Assembly (NCBI GenBank): GCA_949286835.1
Contig: CASEDP010000006.1
Span: forward strand, 33,356-97,355
DNA from: an uncultured Clostridia bacterium
GTDB lineage: Bacteria; Bacillota; Clostridia; Christensenellales; Borkfalkiaceae
Length of the DNA: 64,000 bases
Direction of reading: 5' to 3'
Part shown: positions 33,971 to 42,880 of the stretch, one piece after another
How positions within the stretch are numbered: position 1 is the stretch's first letter
Layout: each line of letters begins with the position of its first letter
The notes under the pieces: generated by a model
What the model was told of the DNA's origin: nothing
Databases searched by the model: none
Seen by the model: only the letters and a program-made list of their open reading frames with translations
Position numbers and translations under genes: made by a program

Positions 33971-34861
33971 ATGAAAGCATTTTTTAAGGGATCGGCAACT
34001 GCCATGATTACCCCCTTCCTGGACAACGGCGGGGTAAACTTCGACGCATTCGCAAGAATGATTGAATATCAGATTGCAAACGGCACGGACGCCCTTGTAG
34101 TTCTTGGCACGACGGGAGAGCCCGCTACCATGAGCGAGGACGAAAAGACCGCCGTGATGAAGTTCGCAATCGAAAAGATTGCGGGCAGGGCGAAGGTAAT
34201 CGTCGGCACGGGCAGCAACTGCACCGCCCACGCCGTTGAGGCGAGCATTAAGGCTGAAAAGCTGGGCGCGGACGGACTTCTCGCCGTTACGCCCTACTAC
34301 AACAAGTGCACGCAGAAGGGCATTGTTGAGTACTATAAGGCAATATGCGGCGCGGTGAAGATACCCGTAATCGCCTATAACGTGCCCGCGAGGACGGGCG
34401 TGAACATTCTGCCCCAGACGGCGGAACAGCTTTCCTACATAGACAATATGGCGGGCATCAAGGAAGCCTGCGGCAATATGGAGCAGATATGCGAAACGAT
34501 GAGGAGAATTCGCCCCAGAATGGACCTCTATTCGGGAGATGACAACCTCAACCTGCCCATACTCGCCATAGGCGGCAGCGGGCTTATCTCGGTTGTGAGC
34601 AACATTGCGCCCAAAGAAGTCAAGGAGCTTGCCGTGCTTATGGAGCAATGCCGGCTTAAAGAGGCAAATGAACTGCAGGACAGACTTCTGCCCCTCATCG
34701 ACGCCTGCTTCACGGAGGTAAATCCCATACCCGTAAAGGCAGGCTGCTCAATGATCGGTCTTGACGCCGGCATACCGCGTGCTCCGCTTACAGAGCTTGA
34801 GGAAGCACACAAGAAGATTATGTCCGACTGCATAAAGTCGGCGGGAATTAAGGCATTATGA
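33971..34861 (+). CDS. dapA: 4-Hydroxy-tetrahydrodipicolinate synthase
   Basis: Condenses pyruvate with aspartate semialdehyde in the diaminopimelate pathway. 296 residues. Motifs: GSATAMITPF, VVLGTTGEPATM, the catalytic Tyr in YYNKCTQKG, the arginine of PARTGVNI, and the Schiff-base lysine in AGIKEACGN. GAGGA precedes the ATG. A hairpin (CGTCCGTC / GACGGACG) occupies the 71-nt gap after asd, possibly adjusting the ratio of messages. It overlaps dapB by four bases (ATGA). Confidence 0.97.
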   Translation: MKAFFKGSATAMITPFLDNGGVNFDAFARMIEYQIANGTDALVVLGTTGEPATMSEDEKTAVMKFAIEKIAGRAKVIVGTGSNCTAHAVEASIKAEKLGADGLLAVTPYYNKCTQKGIVEYYKAICGAVKIPVIAYNVPARTGVNILPQTAEQLSYIDNMAGIKEACGNMEQICETMRRIRPRMDLYSGDDNLNLPILAIGGSGLISVVSNIAPKEVKELAVLMEQCRLKEANELQDRLLPLIDACFTEVNPIPVKAGCSMIGLDAGIPRAPLTELEEAHKKIMSDCIKSAGIKAL

Positions 34862-35616
34862 TTAAAGTACTTGTTTGCGGCGCGCTCGGCAAGATGGGCG
34901 CAAATATAAGAGAACTGCTTTCGGACGACGGAGAGGCAAAAGCCGTCTGCGGCGTCGACCCGAGGGGCGACAAGTCGGGCGAATTCCCCGTCTACCCCTC
35001 CTTTGCCGAAGTTAAAGAGGACGTCGACGTGATAATCGACTTCTCCTCCCCCGCGGCGCTTGCTGGCGAACTTGAATACGCGGTAAATACGGGCGTGCCC
35101 GTAGTTCTCGCCTCGACGGGATATACCCCCGAACAGCTTGCCGACATTTCGGCAGCTTCGGAAAAGGTTGCTATTTTCCGCACCGCCAACTTCTCGCTGG
35201 GGGTAAACCTGCTTTGCGAACTAGTGAAAAAAGCAGCCGAGACGCTGGGCGAGAAGTTTGATATCGAGATTGTCGAAAAGCACCACTCGCAGAAGGTAGA
35301 CGCGCCCAGCGGCACGGCGCTTATGCTTGCCGAGAGCGCAAATTCGGCGTTCGGCGGAAGCAAGCCCTATATGAACGGCAGGGAGGGCATTGTGGGCAAG
35401 CGCGGCAACGAGATAGGCATACACGCCGTGCGCGGCGGAACTATTGTCGGCGAGCACGAAGTTCTTTTCTGCGGCGAGGACGAGATTGTAGCGCTGAGCC
35501 ACTCGGCGAGGAGCAAAAAGGTCTTTGCGGCAGGCGCAATAAAGGCAGCGAAGTGGCTTGCGGGAAAGAAGGCGGGTCACTACGATATGAAGGACCTTTT
35601 AGGCGACGTTCTGTAA
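34858..35616 (+). CDS. dapB: 4-Hydroxy-tetrahydrodipicolinate reductase
   Basis: NAD(P)H-dependent reduction step after DapA. 252 residues. Motifs: VCGALGKMGANI (nucleotide binding), VIIDFSSPAAL, the catalytic signature EIVEKHHSQKVDAPSGTA, and ANFSLGVNLL. ATGA overlap with dapA indicates translational coupling. With asd and dapA it supplies diaminopimelate for wall and, in a spore former, dipicolinate. Confidence 0.97.
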   Translation: MIKVLVCGALGKMGANIRELLSDDGEAKAVCGVDPRGDKSGEFPVYPSFAEVKEDVDVIIDFSSPAALAGELEYAVNTGVPVVLASTGYTPEQLADISAASEKVAIFRTANFSLGVNLLCELVKKAAETLGEKFDIEIVEKHHSQKVDAPSGTALMLAESANSAFGGSKPYMNGREGIVGKRGNEIGIHAVRGGTIVGEHEVLFCGEDEIVALSHSARSKKVFAAGAIKAAKWLAGKKAGHYDMKDLLGDVL

Positions 35617-35761
35617 ATCTTTAGCGGGCATTGGTTAAGGCATATGTGCCGCCCGATTGCAATTTAAAGACGGTTTTAGGCGCTCATTCAGAAGCGCAGA
35701 CGGCGGGCAATTTCTGGGCAGATTTCCGCCGCACAGACATATTCAGACAGACAAAAAATAC

Positions 35762-35791
35762 GGGCGCAAGCTGAAATGCTTGCGCCCTTTT
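35762..35791 (+). terminator. Terminator of asd-dapA-dapB
   Basis: Perfect stem GGGCGCAAGC / GCTTGCGCCC with loop TGAAAT (35762-35787) and TTTT. It also faces the convergent LysR gene. The 145 nt between dapB and this hairpin show nothing recognisable. Confidence 0.88.
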
Positions 35792-35804
35792 ATCGTTGAA
35801 AAAT

Positions 35805-36683
35805 TCAGTTGAAAAACGACATAAATTCTCTCAGCGCGAACGGTATGGGCATATTCCTCGGCAGGGCAATGCCCACTCCCCTTACGGGCAGCGATGGCTT
35901 AACGTCTACCTCAAACAGTTCGCCGCTGTCCAGAAACGCCTTCGCGTATTCGCGCGGCACGCAGCCTATTCCCATTCCCGCGCGGGCAAACTTGAGCATA
36001 AGGTCCCAGTTTTCCACCTCTATATCGGGGTTGAGCTGAATGCCTATCGTCTGCGTGAACGCCGACAGGGCACGCCTTGCGACGGTGTTGCTCTCTATCA
36101 TAAGCAACGGGAATTCCTGCAAATCGGAAAGCGAGAGCTGCCTGCCTTTCAGGTGGGCATACTTTTCGCCCGCGACGAACACATCCGAAAGATGCGAAAC
36201 CGTGCGCGTGAAGTTTACGTCCTTGTCGTCTATCGGCAGGTTGAGAAAGCCTATGTCACACTTATTTTCCTTGAGCTGTTCAAGCGTTTCAGGCGTCGTT
36301 CCGGTGATTAAATCTATTTTTACGCCGGGGTATTTGCGGTTATACTGCACTATCTTGTCGGCGAGAAGATTGGAAAAGATTGCATCGGTAGCGCCTATCC
36401 TTATCATACCCGTCGCCGTCGTCTTGAGCTCCAGAAGCTTATTTTCGGCATCATCAAGAAGGGCGAGCGCCTCCTCCACCTGCTTGAACACCATCTTGCC
36501 GTGCACGGAGAGTTCCATTCCGCGGTGAGTGCGGTTGAAGAGCGATACGCCGAACTGGCTTTCGAGCTGTTTTATCGCCTGCGACACTGCAGGCTGGGAG
36601 ATGAAGAGCTCCTCTGCGGCGCGCGTAAGGCTCCCGCACTTGGCAACCGTATAGAAAACCCTGTAAAGCTCAAGTTTAACCAT
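35805..36683 (-). CDS. LysR-family transcriptional regulator
   Basis: 292 residues. The N-terminal winged helix-turn-helix is canonical (YTVAKCGSLTRAAEEL, FISQPAVSQAIKQLE), with the linker helix to about residue 85 and the effector-binding domain with TGMIRIGATDAIF and a C-terminal GMGIGCVPREYA. Ligand and target cannot be inferred: it is convergent to dap genes and 12 nt downstream of mnmE, so it may simply ride on the mnmE message. GGAG precedes the ATG. Confidence 0.9.
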   Translation of the reverse strand: MVKLELYRVFYTVAKCGSLTRAAEELFISQPAVSQAIKQLESQFGVSLFNRTHRGMELSVHGKMVFKQVEEALALLDDAENKLLELKTTATGMIRIGATDAIFSNLLADKIVQYNRKYPGVKIDLITGTTPETLEQLKENKCDIGFLNLPIDDKDVNFTRTVSHLSDVFVAGEKYAHLKGRQLSLSDLQEFPLLMIESNTVARRALSAFTQTIGIQLNPDIEVENWDLMLKFARAGMGIGCVPREYAKAFLDSGELFEVDVKPSLPVRGVGIALPRNMPIPFALREFMSFFN

Positions 36684-36695
36684 CTTTATTACTCC

Positions 36696-38012
36696 TTATT
36701 TACCGACACAGAATTTTTCGAATACCGTGGAAATTATCTCTTCGTCGGCGGTTTCGCCCGTGATTTCGCCGAGTATGCGCCACGCCTCCCTCAAGTCGAG
36801 CGAAATGAGGTCGAGCGGGAAATTTTCAAGCCCCGCGATTGCCTCTTTGAGCTTATCCCTCGCCCTTACGAGCGCGGCATAGTGCCGCTCTTCAATGACG
36901 TATGCGCTGTCGAGCGACCTGCCGCCGAAAGATTTGCCCGCAAGCAACTTTTTCAGCTCTTCAATCCCCTCCCCCGTGACCGAGGAGAGCGCGACGTCGT
37001 ACCTGCCGAACGGCTTAACGCCGTCGCTCTTGCCGAATACCCTTATAAGCCGCTCTTCCTCGACGCCGTCCGCAGCCGAGAAGTCGCCCGTCTCCGAGAC
37101 GCACACGACGACGTCGGACGAGGAGAGGATTTTCTTTGCCCTGTCTATGCCTATTGCCTCTATCTCTCCCGCCTGCTCCCTTATGCCTGCGGTGTCAAAG
37201 AGATTGAATTTTACCCCGTCGATTGCGATTGTGCCCTCGACGACGTCTCTCGTGGTGCCTGCAATGGGCGAAACGATTGCCTTTTCGCAACCGAGAAGGG
37301 TATTCAGAAGGCTGGATTTACCGACGTTCGGTGCTCCGCAGATTGCCACGGAAACGCCGCTCTTTATGAATTTGCCCGCCGAATAGCTGTCCGCAAGGCG
37401 GCCGAGCACGCCCGCCACGCTGCCGAGCCGCTTGCCGACGTCCGCAAGATCTGTGCCCGCGACATCCTCTTCCGGATAGTCGATATCGGCGGCAATGCCA
37501 GCGAGTATCTCCTTGAGCGTCTGCTGCACTCCTGCAATTTCGCCCGAAAGCTTCTCGCCATACAGCATACTGCCCGCCCTGACTTCCGCAAGGCTTTCGG
37601 CGTTTATCATATCTATCATACCTTCCGCTGAGGCAAGCGACAGCTTGCCGTTTATGAAGGCGCGCTTTGTGAACTCCCCCCTTTCCGCAAGGCGGGCGCC
37701 TGCCGCAACCGTCGCCGCAAGTACGCCCCTGGATACCTCCGCACCGCCGTGGCAGTGCAGCTCTACGACGTCCTCGCCCGTGAACGAGCGCGGAGCCCTG
37801 AAATACACGCAATACCCGAAATCCGAAAAACCGTCGCAAAGTATTCTGCCCGCATACATCATACGCGGCGTAAAGTCCTTCACCTTAGTGCCGCCGACGG
37901 GCGAAAACACCCTTTCGGCTATGCCGAGGGCGCCCTCTCCGCTAAGTCTTATTATAGCCACGCCGCCCGTGCCCGCAGGCGTGGATATCGCAGTGATTAC
38001 TCTATCTTCCAT
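36696..38012 (-). CDS. mnmE: tRNA uridine-5-carboxymethylaminomethyl modification GTPase MnmE
   Basis: GTPase acting with MnmG on the wobble uridine of several tRNAs. 438 residues. N-terminal formyl-THF-binding domain (DRVITAISTPAGTGGVAIIRLSG, quoted in part: ISTPAGTGGVAIIRLSG), central helical domain, inserted G domain with P-loop GAPNVGKSSLLN, DTAGIRE and the TTR(D) switch, and the C-terminal CVGK that activates the methylene group. A TATAAT box lies about 45 nt upstream. MnmG is not in the window. Confidence 0.96.
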   Translation of the reverse strand: MEDRVITAISTPAGTGGVAIIRLSGEGALGIAERVFSPVGGTKVKDFTPRMMYAGRILCDGFSDFGYCVYFRAPRSFTGEDVVELHCHGGAEVSRGVLAATVAAGARLAERGEFTKRAFINGKLSLASAEGMIDMINAESLAEVRAGSMLYGEKLSGEIAGVQQTLKEILAGIAADIDYPEEDVAGTDLADVGKRLGSVAGVLGRLADSYSAGKFIKSGVSVAICGAPNVGKSSLLNTLLGCEKAIVSPIAGTTRDVVEGTIAIDGVKFNLFDTAGIREQAGEIEAIGIDRAKKILSSSDVVVCVSETGDFSAADGVEEERLIRVFGKSDGVKPFGRYDVALSSVTGEGIEELKKLLAGKSFGGRSLDSAYVIEERHYAALVRARDKLKEAIAGLENFPLDLISLDLREAWRILGEITGETADEEIISTVFEKFCVGK

Positions 38013-38089
38013 CTTTTTGCCGTAAAGCTATAACGATAACTTATGTTTCCTTATAGATTATACCACTTCGCGCTTATAAATGCAATATA

Positions 38090-38119
38090 AAAGTCGGTGA
38101 AATTTTTTTCACCGACTTT
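38090..38119. terminator. Hairpin between mnmE and the downstream-facing membrane-protein gene
   Basis: A perfect 13-bp stem AAAGTCGGTGAAA / TTTCACCGACTTT with loop TTTT. It lies just after the 3' end of the minus-strand membrane-protein gene and before the mnmE promoter, so it probably terminates the former. Confidence 0.7.
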
Positions 38120-38128
38120 ATGCGTTAT

Positions 38129-39028
38129 TCAGTTGCCGAGCCCGTCGAAAGGGTCCTCGCCCGACGCGGAGCCGCCCCCGGAGCTTCCCGAAGAGGACTT
38201 GCCGTTCCCGAATTCGGAGAACGGATCCTGCGAGGAGGAGTTGCCCGCAGAGTTGTTAGAATAGGGGCTGTTCTGCCGGTTATAGCCGTGACCGCCCTGG
38301 GGAGGAGGATTGTTGCGCATATACTCCTGATACATTCTGTACTGCCTCTGCTGGCGTTCCATAATGTAGTCCCTGTAATTGACAGCCTTGTTGTTCCTGG
38401 TGACGAACATAAATATTCCCTTTATGGGGAAGAGCACCGAAACTATGGCAAACACGAGATAGTTCTTAGCCGCATAGGTCTGGAAGAAGCAGATTAAGAG
38501 CATTATCTCAGCGATGATATAGATTATGTTTATCCAATCGGTGATGTAGAAGTCGAGGTTGTTGAACACCCATACCGTCCAGCTAAGACTTTCGGGCAAT
38601 CCTACGAGGTTATAGCCGTCGAGAATTTCGATTGAAAGCCCGCCGTAAATCTGGGTGGTATAGAACGGCTCTGCATAGCCGCCGCAGAAGATGAGGAAAG
38701 TTGCGACGTAGCTGAGCACGGCAAGAGCGAGGCACAGCCCCTCGCAGACAGCGGCGACGATGCCGATATGATTTGCCTTGAGCCTGTAGACGCTGTTCTT
38801 CTGCGAGAGAACGCCCATATAATAGGTGTTGACGACGGGCACGAACGCCATCCACTTCCTGCCCACCCCGTTGCGGGAGGCGATGGTATAGAGCGCCACG
38901 GCCTCGAAGGCGTACACCACGAGGTAACATACGCCGCCGAGAAGCAGATATAACCACAGATAGTTCTTGTATGCGTCCTGATTGATGTACATCGCTTCAA
39001 AGAACCGTGCAAAGACCAAAAATTCCAT
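38129..39028 (-). CDS. Membrane protein with disordered Ser/Gly/Asn-rich tail, function unknown
   Basis: About 299 residues from ATG 39028 (MEFLVFARF); an in-frame TTG at 39055 preceded by AAGGA is an alternative. Five or six hydrophobic segments (for example YLLLGGVCYLVVYAFEAVAL, IIYIIAEIMLLICFF, YLVFAIVSVLFPIKGIFMF) are followed by a charged stretch and a low-complexity cytoplasmic tail of P, G, N and S from about residue 240 ending DPFDGLGN, with an earlier copy-like DPFSEFGNG. The pattern resembles other clostridial membrane proteins with RNNPP tails; no function is recognised. Confidence 0.7.
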   Translation of the reverse strand: MEFLVFARFFEAMYINQDAYKNYLWLYLLLGGVCYLVVYAFEAVALYTIASRNGVGRKWMAFVPVVNTYYMGVLSQKNSVYRLKANHIGIVAAVCEGLCLALAVLSYVATFLIFCGGYAEPFYTTQIYGGLSIEILDGYNLVGLPESLSWTVWVFNNLDFYITDWINIIYIIAEIMLLICFFQTYAAKNYLVFAIVSVLFPIKGIFMFVTRNNKAVNYRDYIMERQQRQYRMYQEYMRNNPPPQGGHGYNRQNSPYSNNSAGNSSSQDPFSEFGNGKSSSGSSGGGSASGEDPFDGLGN

Positions 39029-39139
39029 GAGTAAAAATATTCTCCCCCTGCGCAAGGTTATCCTTGCAGGTTAATTTTGTTTGATTTTATATTGTCTATG
39101 TATAAAATGCAAAAAGGTTTTGTGAAAAATATGTAAAAT

Positions 39140-39892
39140 TTATACAGAAAACGGGTCGGGCGAATATTCCACGCTCATCAAAGTCAGCCCCTTTGCCGGC
39201 ATAGTCTTGCCGACGAGCGAACGCCTGCCCTCCTTCAGGGTCGTGAGTATGTCCTCTTCCGTAAGCTTGCCGAGCGAATACCACAGCATAGTGCCCGCCA
39301 TAGTCCTGACCATATTATAGAGAAATCCGCCGCCGCAGACATATATGTCGACGAGTTCGCCGCGCCGCTCCGCCGTTACGGAATATACGCGCCTTGTCGT
39401 CGTCTTAACCTGCGAACCCGAAGAACAGTACGCCGCGAAGTCGTGTTCGCCGACAAAAAGAGCCCCTGCCCTTCTCAGCGCGTCAATGTCGCATTTTCCC
39501 TCCGTCCGTGCGGCATACCTGTCCAAAAGCGGGTTGCGTCTGGACGAGAAATAGAGGCTGTATCTGTACGTCTTGCGCTTTGCGGAGCGGTTGGCATCGA
39601 ACCCCTCCCGCGCCTGCGCCGAGGCAAGCACGCCGATATCATCGGGAAGGTGCGCGTTGAGCGCGTCCGCAAGCCGTTCGCCGGGTATCGAGTTGGGAAT
39701 GTCGAGGTGACAGACCTGCCCGAGCGCGTGCACGCCCGCGTCCGTTCTGCCGCTCGCCGTCACGGAAGCGTCAGCTCCGAAAGCCGCCCTCACTGCCTCC
39801 TGAAGGCGCTGTTGAACGGTTACGCCGTTTGGCTGCACCTGCCAGCCGCAATAATCGGTGCCGTCGTAGGCAACCCTTATGACGTACCTCAT
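39140..39892 (-). CDS. truA: tRNA pseudouridine(38-40) synthase TruA
   Basis: Isomerises uridines 38-40 in the anticodon stem. 250 residues from ATG 39892 (MRYVIRVAYDGTDYCGWQ, quoted in part). The catalytic aspartate lies in TASGRTDAGVHALGQ; RKTYRYSLYF and GGGFLYNMVRTMAG are typical. It overlaps ecfT by four bases (ATGA), the widespread ecfA-ecfT-truA order. Confidence 0.96.
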   Translation of the reverse strand: MRYVIRVAYDGTDYCGWQVQPNGVTVQQRLQEAVRAAFGADASVTASGRTDAGVHALGQVCHLDIPNSIPGERLADALNAHLPDDIGVLASAQAREGFDANRSAKRKTYRYSLYFSSRRNPLLDRYAARTEGKCDIDALRRAGALFVGEHDFAAYCSSGSQVKTTTRRVYSVTAERRGELVDIYVCGGGFLYNMVRTMAGTMLWYSLGKLTEEDILTTLKEGRRSLVGKTMPAKGLTLMSVEYSPDPFSV

Positions 39893-40734
39893 AACACTAC
39901 CATATAGGGCGCGATTTCCGGCCATATTTCGACGGCGTAGATATTCAGGACTATTATTCCCGCTATAACTATTGCGGCGATAAGAGCGGCGATCGCGTCG
40001 CGCCAGCCGAGCTTTAACTTTTTATACTTGGTGCGCTTGGTCGCGCTTGAATAGCACCTTGCGTCCATCGCGTCGCCAAGCTCCTCCGCGCGCCTCAGCG
40101 CGCTTATTATCAGCGGGATTAAAATGGGAATGACTGCCTTAACTCTCTTGAATATGTTGCCAGATTCAAAGTCGGCACCCCTCGCCTTCTGCGCGTTTAT
40201 AATTCTGTTAGTCTCGTCAATGAGCGTGGGGATGAACCTGAGCGCAATCGACATTATAAGCGCGAACACGTGCACGGGCACTTTAATCAGAGTGAGCGGG
40301 AATAATAGACTTTCAAACGCGTCCGTGAGCGACACGGGCGTAGTCGTCAGCGTGAGTATCGCCGACGCCATTACGAGAAAGATCAGCCTTATCATAAGGA
40401 AGGCGGCGAACATCACTCCCTCCAGATATATCTCGATTACACCCCACTTGCAGAGCAGCGTTTCGCCGCCGTGGAAAAAGAGGTTTAAAACCGAGGTAAA
40501 TATGAGCAGAATGATTATGCCCCTGACCGAACGCACGACAGATTTGAAGGGCACGCCCGAGAAAGCTATCGCAAGGAAGAGCACTATTGCGCCGAGCGCG
40601 AGCCCGTAGAAGGACTTGGCGACGAAGAGCATAACGATATAAACTATGAGAAATACGAGCTTTACCCTGGGGTCGAGCCTGTGCACGAATGAATTTGAAG
40701 GGTAATACTGACCGAAGGTTACGTCCTTAAGCAT
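39889..40734 (-). CDS. ecfT: ECF transporter transmembrane scaffold EcfT
   Basis: Membrane scaffold that links vitamin-specific S components to the ATPases. 281 residues from ATG 40734 (MLKDVTFGQYYP). Signatures: YYPSNSFVHRLDPRVKL at the N terminus, and the coupling-helix Ala-Arg-Gly motif AQKARGADFESG plus RRAEELGDAMDARCY. The start overlaps the ecfA stop by eight bases. It would serve BioY and the cobalamin-linked S component in this window, among others. Confidence 0.94.
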   Translation of the reverse strand: MLKDVTFGQYYPSNSFVHRLDPRVKLVFLIVYIVMLFVAKSFYGLALGAIVLFLAIAFSGVPFKSVVRSVRGIIILLIFTSVLNLFFHGGETLLCKWGVIEIYLEGVMFAAFLMIRLIFLVMASAILTLTTTPVSLTDAFESLLFPLTLIKVPVHVFALIMSIALRFIPTLIDETNRIINAQKARGADFESGNIFKRVKAVIPILIPLIISALRRAEELGDAMDARCYSSATKRTKYKKLKLGWRDAIAALIAAIVIAGIIVLNIYAVEIWPEIAPYMVVL

Positions 40735-42598
40735 CGGCTTCACCTCCGAAAGCGGCAATTATCGCGCTGCACAGCCCCTCAGCCGTGAGGTCGCAGGAGA
40801 TGTCTATCCCCTCTGCCCTCAGCCCTTCGCATATCTTTGCCGTGAGCGGCACGTCAAGGCCGAGCGCCTTGAGCTCCTCCCCGCGCGCGAACAGCTCCGA
40901 CGGGCGCGCGCAGTCGAATATTCTGCCCTCCGACACGACGCAGGCGCGCGTGCAGTTTTCGGCTATTTCGTCCATATCGTGGGAGACGATTATGACCGTC
41001 CTGCACCAGTCGGCGTGGAGCGAATGCAAAAGCGCCATTATATCCCTCTTGCCGAGAGGGTCGAGCCCTGCCGCGGGCTCGTCGAGAATTAAAATTTTGG
41101 GCTTTGTGACTATTACACCCGCAATAGCCACCCTTCTCTTCTGTCCTCCGGACAGCTCGAAGGGGGACTTTTCGGCTATTTCGTCATAGTTGAGCCCGAC
41201 CGCCGCAAGGCTTTCGCGGACGGCGGTTTCCACCTCTTCTTTGGGAATGTCGGGGCGGAAATTTTTTAGCCCGAACGCCACGTCGTCGAACACCGTCTCG
41301 GCAAAGAGCTGGTATTCGGGGTACTGGAACACCATACCTACGTCGCAACGCAATTCCTTCCACGGGCATTTTTTGTCCGAGAGGTCGTACTTTCCTATCT
41401 TAATCGATGGCAGGACGGGCGGCTGTTCGCCCTTTTTTACCCTGGGTTTTTTGTACTTCTTTTCTGCCTGCGGCAGCTTTATGAGCGCGTTGAGATGCTG
41501 CACGAGCGTCGATTTGCCGCTGCCCGTGTGACCTATTATTCCGAAAAATTCACCCTCTTCTATCGTCAGGTCGACGCCCTTCAGGGCGTGCGTCGCAAAG
41601 GGCGATTTCCTGGAATAGGTGTACGTGAGGTCGCGTATTTCAACCTTCCACTCCTCGCCCTTATTTTGCGTTAGTTGCGGCATATATGGGGGGCAATTGC
41701 ATTTAATGCCCCTGCTTTTCGCAAAATCGGCAAGCTCATTTGCAAGTACTTCGGGGCGGAGACAGGGTGCAACCTCTATGCCGTTTTCGGCAAGCCTGTT
41801 GCGTATTATTCCTATTTCGGGAAGGGAGAGATTGAAGGTTTCGAGAACGTCGCCCATTTCGAATATCTCTTCGGGAGTGCCCTGAGCGACAAGCTCGCCT
41901 CGGTTCATTACGACCGCCCTGTCGGCGAGCAACGCCTCCTCCATAAAGTGCGTGATGAGAATGACCGTCATTCCCTCCTCTTTGTTGAGCTTTTTGACGA
42001 CGTCGACGACTTCCTTTCTGCCTCTGGGGTCGAGCATTGCAGTCGCCTCGTCCAGAATTATGATGTCAGGCTTTATGGCGAGCACGCCCGCTATTGCAAT
42101 CCTCTGCTTCTGTCCGCCAGAAAGACGGGTGGGCGTCGACGTGCGGTATTCTTCCATTCCGACGGTGGAGAGCGCCCATTCTATGCGCCTTGATATCTCC
42201 TCCCTTTCGACGCCGAGATTTTCGGGACCGAATGCGACGTCGTCCTCTACGATGGAGGCGACCATCTGGTTGTCGGGGTTCTGAAAGACTATTCCCGCGT
42301 GGCGGCGCACCTCGTTGACCTGCTTTCTGTCGGCGGGGTCGAGACCCCATACGCATACGCTGCCCTTGTCGGCGGTAAGAAGCCCGCATATGAGGCGCGC
42401 AAGCGTGGATTTGCCGCTTCCGTTGTGCCCGAGGACAGACAAAAATTCGCCCCGCTTAACGCTGAGCGTCAGATTTTTTACCGCATCGGGTTCGCCTGCG
42501 GTATAGGTAAAGCTTACGTCGTTGAACGTCACCGCAAAATCCGGCAGTGCGTCCGTTGCCCCGTCAGCGCAGACGGGAACCGTTTCCTGATTAGTCAA
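40727..42598 (-). CDS. Fused energy-coupling factor ATPase (EcfA1-EcfA2 in one chain)
   Basis: Two complete ABC ATPase domains in one 623-residue chain. Domain 1 (about 20-255): Walker A GHNGSGKST (57-65), Q-loop FQNPDNQ, signature LSGGQKQR (159-166), Walker B IIILDEATAMLDP. Domain 2 (about 318-590): Walker A GHTGSGKST, FQYPEYQ, LSGGQKRR (482-489), LILDEPAAGLDP. In most Bacillota these are separate genes (ecfA1, ecfA2); here the linker is about 60 residues including CNCPPYMPQ. It powers ECF vitamin uptake together with EcfT, encoded next. The start is TTG 42598, with AAGGAA seven bases upstream. Confidence 0.92.
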   Translation of the reverse strand: MTNQETVPVCADGATDALPDFAVTFNDVSFTYTAGEPDAVKNLTLSVKRGEFLSVLGHNGSGKSTLARLICGLLTADKGSVCVWGLDPADRKQVNEVRRHAGIVFQNPDNQMVASIVEDDVAFGPENLGVEREEISRRIEWALSTVGMEEYRTSTPTRLSGGQKQRIAIAGVLAIKPDIIILDEATAMLDPRGRKEVVDVVKKLNKEEGMTVILITHFMEEALLADRAVVMNRGELVAQGTPEEIFEMGDVLETFNLSLPEIGIIRNRLAENGIEVAPCLRPEVLANELADFAKSRGIKCNCPPYMPQLTQNKGEEWKVEIRDLTYTYSRKSPFATHALKGVDLTIEEGEFFGIIGHTGSGKSTLVQHLNALIKLPQAEKKYKKPRVKKGEQPPVLPSIKIGKYDLSDKKCPWKELRCDVGMVFQYPEYQLFAETVFDDVAFGLKNFRPDIPKEEVETAVRESLAAVGLNYDEIAEKSPFELSGGQKRRVAIAGVIVTKPKILILDEPAAGLDPLGKRDIMALLHSLHADWCRTVIIVSHDMDEIAENCTRACVVSEGRIFDCARPSELFARGEELKALGLDVPLTAKICEGLRAEGIDISCDLTAEGLCSAIIAAFGGEADA

Positions 42599-42780
42599 GT
42601 TTGTTTCCTTAATTTATAAATATGTAAATACAGACAACTTATTTTGTTTTAGTCCACAAAGATTATAGCAAACAAAAGGGCTTTTAACAATTATTTTAAG
42701 CGAAAAATAACTGAAAGAACGATAAAATTTTTATCACCCTGCTTTTGCCAAAAAAATTACAATTAAATTTATAACTCATA

Positions 42781-42809
42781 TTGACTTTTTGTCATTAGTG
42801 AATTATAAT
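42781..42809 (+). promoter_or_regulatory. Strong promoter of nifJ
   Basis: TTGACT (42781-42786), 17-nt spacer, TATAAT (42804-42809), followed by a 60-nt leader and a GGAGG ribosome site at 42868-42872, as expected of a highly expressed gene. Confidence 0.82.
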
Positions 42810-42817
42810 TATATAGG

Positions 42818-42832
42818 TGTTACTATGTAACA
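42818..42832 (+). promoter_or_regulatory. Candidate operator at the nifJ transcription start
   Basis: Perfect inverted repeat TGTTAC-TAT-GTAACA eight bases after the -10 box, covering the likely start site. The regulator is unknown. Confidence 0.45.
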
Positions 42833-42880
42833 TATTTTATAAGAACAAAAAAGAAAAAACATAAATCGGAGGTTTTTTTG

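Noticed and set aside
42818..42832. Rex operator at nifJ
   Set aside because: Rex sites have TTGTGAA/TTAACAA-like arms with a longer centre; the palindrome here does not match, so I left the regulator unnamed.
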